From: Nitrospirota bacterium
GTDB taxonomy: Bacteria > Nitrospirota > Thermodesulfovibrionia > Thermodesulfovibrionales > Magnetobacteriaceae
DNA: 5,183 nucleotides
NCBI GenBank assembly: GCA_015233485.1
Contig: JADFXO010000287.1
Coordinates: 1 to 5,183 of the forward strand
Reading direction: 5' to 3'
Shown here piece after piece: positions 1-5,183 of the stretch; the first letter of the stretch is position 1, and every line of letters begins with the position of its first letter. The translations under genes and the position numbers were made by a program. The notes under the pieces were generated by a model. The model did not search any database. It worked only from the letters and a program-made list of their open reading frames with translations, and had not been told where the DNA came from.

Positions 1-425
1 CGAAGGATTATTATGTAAAACATCCCCAAGCAACCTGTGAGGTGCTCGCGGCTGAAATCCGGGCTATAAAATGGATAAATAGCAACAGCACAAATCTATT
101 TCTTGCCGCCACATGGACAATTGTGAATTTACGATCTATCGTGGGAGATAACCCTGATATAACAACAGAGCTGATTGTGGATATAACAGATAAAAATATG
201 ATGTGGCAGTCCCAACTGCCGGTTATTTCCGAAAAGAGTCTTAAAAGAGAAGGCCAGATTGCCTTGATGCTTGAATTTCTGAAAAAACAGGGGAAAATCG
301 ATTCCACCGTGACTACTGAGAAAATCATCGGAAGTTTTGACAGAAAACTTATCTATGACGTCCTTGATATGCCCGATAAATATAGTCTTAATGAGTTCCA
401 ATATGATGTAAAGGAAGTTCAATGA
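1..425 (+). CDS. ABC-type solute-binding protein, SsuA/THI5/NMT1-like, C-terminal part (5' end outside the window)
   Basis: The frame is open from the first complete codon (position 3) to the TGA at 423-425, giving about 140 residues of a protein that starts upstream. A GTG at 42 could be read as a start, but the codons before it continue the same domain (KDYYVKHPQA, then a helix with RAIKWIN), so it is internal. The pattern Y-x-K-H-P followed by an R-A-x-K-W-I helix, and later LPVISEKSL, LEFLKKQGKI and a closing SFDRKLI segment, is typical of the C-terminal lobe of type 2 periplasmic binding proteins of the SsuA/THI5/NMT1 group. These bind small organic ligands such as sulfonates, nitrate or pyrimidine precursors. 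The ligand cannot be told from this fragment. No permease or ATPase gene follows; the next gene is a sensor kinase that overlaps it by 4 bp, which suggests a role in sensing as much as transport. The family call is fairly safe, the role is inference. Confidence 0.72.
   Translation, partial: KDYYVKHPQATCEVLAAEIRAIKWINSNSTNLFLAATWTIVNLRSIVGDNPDITTELIVDITDKNMMWQSQLPVISEKSLKREGQIALMLEFLKKQGKIDSTVTTEKIIGSFDRKLIYDVLDMPDKYSLNEFQYDVKEVQ
411..417 (+). promoter_or_regulatory. Ribosome binding site of the histidine kinase gene
   Basis: AAGGAAG lies in the last codons of the binding-protein gene. Its AAGGA core ends 6 nt before the ATG at 422. This supports ATG 422 as the kinase start and means the kinase can be initiated independently as well as by coupling through the ATGA overlap. 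Confidence 0.7.
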
Positions 426-3400
426 AAAAACCGGCGCTTGATATACGGTCATACAGCATAAGGGCAAAGATGTTCTTATTTATCAGTCTGCTCATTACTA
501 TAGTTGTGGTTTCTTTTTTTATATTTACCGATCTGACAGGAGTGCCGTTTACCGATATAGAAAGCGATTATCATAAGGTACTTGATGAGGCTGTTGCAAG
601 TGTAAACCAAATTGCCGATGTCAGAAAGGAAAATGTAAACAGGAGGATTTTAAGATTTACATCAAATATCGAAACATTTGTAAAGAGTAATTTAACAAAG
701 TCGTATATTTCTAACGGCGAGTCGCTTGCCGAAAATCATGAATTTATTCAATATCTGGAAGATTACAGGACGACATTTAATATCTTCGATAATATTCAGG
801 TAGCCGATATCCAAAGCGGAAAAATAATAGCGTCCACAAGGAGCAAAGACATTGGGAGGGACGTCTCATACGTTGATTATTTCAAAGGGGCAATGAAGTC
901 GCGCCGTTATCACATCTGTTTTGCCTTTGATCCAACAGACGGCGCTGCTGACCTTTATGTATCCCATGTTCTCGATGTGGATTCTCAACCACGGTATATT
1001 ATTATTATGAATGTTACCATGTCGGATTTTATGGCGGCATTGTCATATAACATCCAACGCGGAGACACTTCAGAGACGATACTGGCAAATAACGATGGAC
1101 TGTTGCTTGTAAGTCTGAAACATAAGCTTCCCAGCGGCGAAGCCCCTGTTCCATTGCAGTACAAGGTCAGGACTGTAATGATGGAGCGCGCGTTAGACGC
1201 CAACGAAGGTACTATTATCGGCACGGACTATAAAGGCACAAAGGTGCTGGCCGCGTACAGATATATACCCATAGACGCGGCCACTGGCTGGGGTTTAGTA
1301 GTTAAGCGCGATTATTCCGAAGTCCTTGCCCCTTATTACACTAAATTGCGTTATGTTATTGTCCTTATCCTGTGTTACCTTACGGCGGCGTTAATCGTTG
1401 CGAATATTATTATAAGATGGCAGACACGCCCAATCTTTATTTTGACAAAAGCCGCTTGTGAAGTAGGAAAGGGAAGGCTTGATACCGTGGTTACGGTAGA
1501 GTCTAAAGACGAGCTTGGACAGCTGGCGTACTCTTTCAACAAGATGGTTAGAGAGATAAGAGAGAGTCATATTGAGCTGAGCCGGCGAAGGGATTTTTTG
1601 CAGAAAGTTTTAGATAACACCACAAATGCCGTTTATTCAATCGACTTGGCCGGCAATTTCTTATTAACCAATTATAAAGTATCGTGTATTACCGGATATT
1701 CGGCGGATGAGTTAATAGGGCGTCCATTTTCGATATTGTTCGACAACGATGTTCTGCCTCAGGTAAATAAACAGTTTATCAGGGCATCCGTTGATGGTGA
1801 AAGGGTGGTAAATTACGAAATCGAGTTAACACGTAAAGACGCGGCAAAGAGAATTATTATTTTCAACGTTACGCCCGTCTATGAAAATGAAAAGATTGAG
1901 ATGCTCATCGGCACTGCCGAAGATATTACAGAGCTTAAGGAATTAGAGTACCAAATAAAACGGTCAGAAATCCGGTTGAGGGCAATTTTCGAGCAGTCCC
2001 CTGTCGGCATAGTGATTGTTGAATCACAATTCGGACGGTTTGTGGCGATTAATCAGGCATTTTGCGACATCGTAGGATATTCTATGGAGGAAATGTCAAA
2101 GCTGACCTTTCAAGAGATTACGCATCCGGATGACCTTGCAGTTAGCCTTGCCAACAGGAAAAAGCTTGTGGAAGGTGATATTGATAAATTCAGCGCGGAA
2201 AAAAGGTATATTCATAAAAACGGTGGTGTCGTATGGGTAAAGATTGTTGTTGTGTCTCTATGGGTAGAAGGCGAGGCATCCGATTGTCACCTCGCGATTG
2301 TGGAAGATATTACAAAGCAGAGGGAAATGGAGGAACTTAGGAGGGTTAACGAAAAACGCCTTGAGGCCATGGTTCAGTTACATCAGATGGCGGGCAAACC
2401 TGTAAATGAAATAATGGACTTTGTTCTTCAGAGTAGTCTCGATTTAACAGGCAGCGCGATAGGTTTTATAAACTTTGGCAACGAGGATGAGTCTGAGTAC
2501 GTACCCGGAGCATACTCTGTAAATGTAATGAAAGAGTGCGCAGTTAAAAGAGATGAGTTGCGTTTCCCGATAGAACACGCCGGCCTGTGGGCTGAGGCGG
2601 TACGCCGGAGAGGGCCTGTCATAGTCAATAATTACGAGACGACCACATTAAACAAACGCGGATGTCCGCAAGGCCATATGCCTCTGAAAAGCCTGATGGT
2701 AGTGCCGACGTTCGATAGCGGCAGGATTGCCGTGTTAACGGCCGTAGGAAACAAGGATGGGGAATGTACTCAGACGGACGTTAATCAGTTAACGATATTA
2801 ATGGATTGGTTGTGGCAGAATCTTGAACACAAACGCCTGACAGACGCCGTAAAGGCTGCCGGTCTTTATTCCAGAAATCTTATAGAGACGAGCTTAGACC
2901 CGCTTATAACCATCACACACGGCGGCAAGATAAGCGATGTTAACGCGGCCACAGAGTCCATTACAGGATGCTCAAGAGACGAGTTAATCGGAACAAATTT
3001 CTCTAACTATTTTACCGAACCAGACAAAGCCGAGGCGGGTTACAGAAGGGTGTTCGACTATGGGGAGGTGCGTGATTATGAACTCGGCATCAGACACCGC
3101 AACGGCAATATCACACCCGTTTTATATAACGCCTCTGTGTATAAGGATGAGGCAGGCACGGTAATAGGGGTATTTGCCGCCGCGCGCGATATCTCCGAAC
3201 AAAAGCGTATGGAAGAGGAGCTTCGCCGTTTTAACGAGGAACTCAGCGAGAAAGTTAAAGAGGAAACAAACAAAAGACTACAAGGCGAGCAGCTCCTGCG
3301 CCAGCAGTCAAAAATGGCGGCGATGGGGGAGATGATAAGCCTGATAGCCCACCAGTGGAAACAGCCGCTGAACGTTATTGCGATAACGGCTCAGGACCTT

Positions 3401-4009
3401 AAAGACGCATATGTCTATGGAGAATTGGATGCCGGCTATTTAAACAAATCGCAAAGAACAATAATTGACCATGTAGAATTCATGGTCAATACGGTCAGTG
3501 ATTTTCGCAAGTTTTTACTTCCATCCAAAGAGAAAGTCCAGTTTGACATCAAAAAGGCGATAGAGGAGCTGGTTGGAATGTTCTCGTCATATTTTATGAA
3601 AGATAGTATTTTCATCAACATAACGTCGGATGAAGGGGTTTTCTTCAATAGCATAACAGGCTATCCGAACGAGTTTAAGCAGGTCATTTTAAACATAATC
3701 AATAACGCCAGAGACGCGATACTGTCAAGACGCGGGGAAAAGGGGCAGTCTGGCGACAAAGACAATATCGATATTAATATCTCCAATGCCGGTGGTGAAA
3801 AAATAATAATCACCATACGAGACACCGGAGGCGGTATCCAGGAAGATATAATAGACAGGGTTTTCGATGCGCACTTTACGACCAAACCGTCGAATGTGGG
3901 CACGGGAATTGGCCTGTATATGTCAAAGACGATAATCGAAAACAACATGGGCTGGAGGCTTACGGTAAGAAATATCGAAGGCGGGGCAGAGTTTAAGATA
4001 GAGATATGA
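422..4009 (+). CDS. Membrane-bound hybrid-input sensor histidine kinase (dCache-HAMP-PAS-PAS-GAF-PAS-HisKA-HATPase), 1195 aa
   Basis: This is a complete inner-membrane sensor kinase. Transmembrane segment 1 is at about residues 17-35, followed by a periplasmic double-Cache sensor of about 270 residues (GKIIAST near 133-139, GRDVSYVDYF at 145-154, ANNDGLLL near 222-229, WGLVVKRDY from 290). Transmembrane segment 2 is at about 311-331 and HAMP at about 332-382. Cytoplasmic inputs follow: PAS1 (about 391-504, ending GTAEDIT), PAS2 (515-632, ending VEDITK), a GAF domain (646-806, with GCPQGHMPL near 747 and a VGNKDG strand) and PAS3 (814-928, ending ARDISEQ). A charged coiled coil (about 928-965) leads to the H box with H977 in AHQWKQPLN. 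The ATPase domain shows an N box (N1091, N1095), G1 DTGGGI (1134-1139), F box FDAHFTTK (1148-1155) and G2 GTGIGL (1160-1165), so it looks catalytically complete. There is no receiver domain and no response regulator in the window, so the partner is unknown. It overlaps its neighbours on both sides by 4 bp. Confidence 0.95.
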   Translation: MKKPALDIRSYSIRAKMFLFISLLITIVVVSFFIFTDLTGVPFTDIESDYHKVLDEAVASVNQIADVRKENVNRRILRFTSNIETFVKSNLTKSYISNGESLAENHEFIQYLEDYRTTFNIFDNIQVADIQSGKIIASTRSKDIGRDVSYVDYFKGAMKSRRYHICFAFDPTDGAADLYVSHVLDVDSQPRYIIIMNVTMSDFMAALSYNIQRGDTSETILANNDGLLLVSLKHKLPSGEAPVPLQYKVRTVMMERALDANEGTIIGTDYKGTKVLAAYRYIPIDAATGWGLVVKRDYSEVLAPYYTKLRYVIVLILCYLTAALIVANIIIRWQTRPIFILTKAACEVGKGRLDTVVTVESKDELGQLAYSFNKMVREIRESHIELSRRRDFLQKVLDNTTNAVYSIDLAGNFLLTNYKVSCITGYSADELIGRPFSILFDNDVLPQVNKQFIRASVDGERVVNYEIELTRKDAAKRIIIFNVTPVYENEKIEMLIGTAEDITELKELEYQIKRSEIRLRAIFEQSPVGIVIVESQFGRFVAINQAFCDIVGYSMEEMSKLTFQEITHPDDLAVSLANRKKLVEGDIDKFSAEKRYIHKNGGVVWVKIVVVSLWVEGEASDCHLAIVEDITKQREMEELRRVNEKRLEAMVQLHQMAGKPVNEIMDFVLQSSLDLTGSAIGFINFGNEDESEYVPGAYSVNVMKECAVKRDELRFPIEHAGLWAEAVRRRGPVIVNNYETTTLNKRGCPQGHMPLKSLMVVPTFDSGRIAVLTAVGNKDGECTQTDVNQLTILMDWLWQNLEHKRLTDAVKAAGLYSRNLIETSLDPLITITHGGKISDVNAATESITGCSRDELIGTNFSNYFTEPDKAEAGYRRVFDYGEVRDYELGIRHRNGNITPVLYNASVYKDEAGTVIGVFAAARDISEQKRMEEELRRFNEELSEKVKEETNKRLQGEQLLRQQSKMAAMGEMISLIAHQWKQPLNVIAITAQDLKDAYVYGELDAGYLNKSQRTIIDHVEFMVNTVSDFRKFLLPSKEKVQFDIKKAIEELVGMFSSYFMKDSIFINITSDEGVFFNSITGYPNEFKQVILNIINNARDAILSRRGEKGQSGDKDNIDINISNAGGEKIIITIRDTGGGIQEDIIDRVFDAHFTTKPSNVGTGIGLYMSKTIIENNMGWRLTVRNIEGGAEFKIEI
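3464..3490. repeat. Perfect inverted repeat, 10-bp arms with 7-nt spacer, inside the kinase gene
   Basis: ATTGACCATG (3464-3473) and CATGGTCAAT (3481-3490) are exact reverse complements separated by TAGAATT. The repeat lies in the coding sequence for the dimerisation helix region after the H box (residues around IDHVEFMVN). It could form an mRNA hairpin or be a dimeric protein site, but it may equally be a coding coincidence. Confidence 0.5.
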
Positions 4010-4758
4010 GGGGAGAGCGCGACTGCAAACACAGGGGCGGCAGCCTCCCGCGTAAGGCGATTGTCTTACTGAGCGGCGGGGTTGACTCCGCGACGGCCCT
4101 TGCCATAGCAAAAAGTGATGGGTATGACTGTTATGCCATATCGTATGACTACGGGCAGAGACACATCACAGAGCTTCAGAGCGCGGGCAGGGTTGCGGAG
4201 TTTCTTGGCGTGCTTCGCCATCTGACTATTAAATTCGACATGAGAAGCATTGGTGGGTCTGCGCTGACAAGCGATATGGAAGTCCCCAAGGACAGTGGCC
4301 CCTCCGATGTCAACAACGGCTCGTGTGTGATTCCAGTAACGTATGTACCGGCAAGAAATACGATATTTCTCTCCTTTGCCCTGGCCTGGGCGGAGGTTCT
4401 GGGGGCATATGACATTTTTATAGGCGCAAACGCCGTTGACTACAGCGGCTATCCTGACTGCCGTCCGGAGTATCTCAAATCGTTTCAGGCGATGGCCAAT
4501 CTGGCCACTAAGGCTGCGGTAGAGGGCAGGGGAAATGTCGTAATCCACGCGCCCCTACTAAGCATGACAAAGGCGGAGATAATCAAAACAGGCCTGGAGC
4601 TTGGCGTGGACTATTCGCTGACAAGCTCATGCTATGACCCAACCCCCGCGGGGGCATGTGGGCGGTGCGATTCCTGTGTGATACGCCAAAGAGGTTTTGA
4701 GCGCCTCGGGATTTCCGACCCCATTAAATATGCCTCAGTCATTGACAATATAACCTGA
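4006..4758 (+). CDS. queC: 7-cyano-7-deazaguanine (preQ0) synthase QueC, 250 aa
   Basis: QueC is a cytoplasmic enzyme that uses ATP and ammonia to convert 7-carboxy-7-deazaguanine into preQ0, the precursor of queuosine in tRNA and of other 7-deazaguanines. The family signatures are all present: the PP-loop SGGVDS at residues 23-28, YDYGQRH near 48-54, VPARN at 114-118, DYSGYPDCR at 145-153, and a C-terminal zinc site formed by C209, C218, C221 and C224 (SCYDP, then CGRCDSC). The length is slightly above the usual roughly 220-235 residues because of about 16 residues before the first beta strand (KAIVLLSGG). No ATG, GTG or TTG occurs in frame between 4006 and that strand, so ATG 4006 is the only ordinary start. 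It overlaps the kinase stop as ATGA and has only a weak AGAG just upstream, so its translation probably depends on ribosomes finishing the kinase. No other preQ0 genes (queD, queE, folE) are in the window. Confidence 0.96.
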   Translation: MRGERDCKHRGGSLPRKAIVLLSGGVDSATALAIAKSDGYDCYAISYDYGQRHITELQSAGRVAEFLGVLRHLTIKFDMRSIGGSALTSDMEVPKDSGPSDVNNGSCVIPVTYVPARNTIFLSFALAWAEVLGAYDIFIGANAVDYSGYPDCRPEYLKSFQAMANLATKAAVEGRGNVVIHAPLLSMTKAEIIKTGLELGVDYSLTSSCYDPTPAGACGRCDSCVIRQRGFERLGISDPIKYASVIDNIT

Positions 4759-4770
4759 TGTAAATATAAT
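4742..4770 (+). promoter_or_regulatory. Consensus sigma-70-type promoter upstream of the exported-protein gene
   Basis: TTGACA at 4742-4747 and TATAAT at 4765-4770 both match the housekeeping consensus exactly and are separated by the optimal 17 bp (4748-4764). The -35 box lies in the last codons of queC and the -10 box lies just after its stop. Transcription would be expected to begin around 4776-4778. No extended -10 TG is present in the right position. The match is from sequence only; activity is inferred. Confidence 0.75.
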
Positions 4771-4778
4771 ATGAGCCT

Positions 4779-5183
4779 ATGAACTGGAAGATTATAATAA
4801 TGCTGATATTAACCGCGCTGTGCGTTTTCGGAGAAACGGCCAGCGCCGCGGACGAGGACACAGGGGATGTGGATAAGGTAATCCTGGTTCTTAATAATAA
4901 CGAAGAGAAGGCCCTGGATGGATGCCTTATTGACGGCCCGTATTTCTGCAACAGAAGGGGCCGGTTTTGCATTCACGAGAATAATATAAAGGCTGTGAAA
5001 GGCAATTCGCTGCATTGTGGAGGCACGGCGGTAATTGGCAATCTGCCAAAAGAATTGATTCAGGTGGCTAAAGACGCGTCAGAAATAAGCGATTGGTTTA
5101 AAAAGGCCTGTGAAGGCGGCATTAAGGGTTTATATACTGTATCAAAAACCGGCGGGATAATTGCCGACAAGGATAACTTAGAA
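4779..5183 (+). CDS. Small exported cysteine-containing protein of unknown function (3' end outside the window)
   Basis: The frame is open from ATG 4779 to the window edge, giving 135 residues. Residues 1-23 look like a Sec signal peptide: K4, a hydrophobic core (IIIMLILTALCVF) and a likely signal peptidase I site after ASA at 21-23, followed by an acidic mature start (ADEDTGDVD). The mature part has five cysteines (C49, C57, C64, C80, C111), which could form disulfides in the periplasm; no CxxCH haem motif or lipobox is seen. I do not recognise a family. It begins 20 nt after queC, in the same direction, behind a consensus promoter. The start is uncertain: ATG 4779 has no Shine-Dalgarno and would lie almost at the predicted transcript end, whereas ATG 4800 (codon 8) has GGAAG 9 nt upstream but would lose the only positive charge of the signal peptide. 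I prefer 4779 for the signal peptide. Confidence 0.72.
   Translation, partial: MNWKIIIMLILTALCVFGETASAADEDTGDVDKVILVLNNNEEKALDGCLIDGPYFCNRRGRFCIHENNIKAVKGNSLHCGGTAVIGNLPKELIQVAKDASEISDWFKKACEGGIKGLYTVSKTGGIIADKDNLE
4786..4790 (+). promoter_or_regulatory. Possible ribosome binding site for the alternative start at 4800
   Basis: GGAAG lies 9 nt before ATG 4800. With the predicted transcript start near 4776-4778 this would give a short leader of about 22-24 nt. It competes with a near-leaderless start at ATG 4779, so this site decides which start is right. Confidence 0.35.

Noticed and set aside
42..44. GTG as the start of a 127-residue protein
   Set aside because: The frame is open to the window edge, and the residues before the GTG fit the same binding-protein helix, so this is an internal Val of a truncated gene.
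1442..1447. TTGACA hexamer inside the kinase gene (another lies at 3543-3548)
   Set aside because: No -10-like sequence is found at 16-18 bp downstream of either.
3661..4111. Minus-strand open frames across the kinase 3' end and the queC start
   Set aside because: They are antisense to the ATPase domain motifs and have no domain pattern of their own.
4066..4548. A 160-residue minus-strand open frame opposite queC
   Set aside because: It lies wholly antisense to a gene with all QueC motifs, shows no recognisable domain and is explained by the codon bias of the sense gene.
4643..4654. A 12-bp GC-rich palindrome (CCCCCGCGGGGG)
   Set aside because: It encodes conserved-context residues before the QueC zinc site, has no loop suitable for a hairpin and no T-tract, so it is not a terminator.
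4006..4758. A QueC-like enzyme of an anti-phage system (Qat or CBASS type)
   Set aside because: The protein has the full canonical preQ0 synthase signature and zinc site, and no nucleotidyltransferase, TatD-like or other defence partner gene is adjacent.
4809..5015. A minus-strand open frame opposite the last gene
   Set aside because: The plus-strand frame has a signal peptide, a promoter and continuity to the window end; the antisense frame has none of these.

Overview
The window reads in one direction (+) and is almost entirely coding. It holds the 3' end of a periplasmic solute-binding protein gene (1-425), a complete large multi-domain sensor histidine kinase (422-4009), a complete queC gene (4006-4758), and the 5' part of a gene for a small exported, cysteine-containing protein of unknown function (4779 to the window end). 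The first three genes are joined by two 4-bp ATGA stop/start overlaps, so they very likely share a transcript and are translationally coupled. No gap exceeds about 20 bases, so there is no gene-free stretch to describe.

Organism: a Gram-negative bacterium, because there is a periplasmic-type binding protein, a kinase with a periplasmic sensor, and a Sec signal peptide. Base composition is moderate, AT-richer at the left and GC-richer through queC. The H box of the kinase (HQWKQPL) and its Cache-HAMP-PAS-PAS-GAF-PAS layout resemble kinases common in Desulfobacterota, Nitrospirota and related environmental lineages. This placement is an impression from family knowledge, not a measurement.

How the parts may work together: the binding protein and the Cache-domain kinase look like one sensing unit, in which a ligand-loaded binding protein or the ligand itself is read by the periplasmic Cache domain. 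Three PAS domains and one GAF domain add cytoplasmic inputs before the kinase core. No response regulator or receiver domain is present, so the output is unknown. QueC makes preQ0, the precursor of queuosine and other 7-deazaguanines; its coupling to the kinase may be no more than compact gene packing.

The most striking non-coding signal is a perfect consensus sigma-70-type promoter (TTGACA, 17-bp spacer, TATAAT) at 4742-4770. It straddles the queC stop codon and points at the exported-protein gene. It suggests that this gene has its own strong housekeeping promoter, and it bears on which start codon is used. I did not find a clearly new defence or mobile system here.
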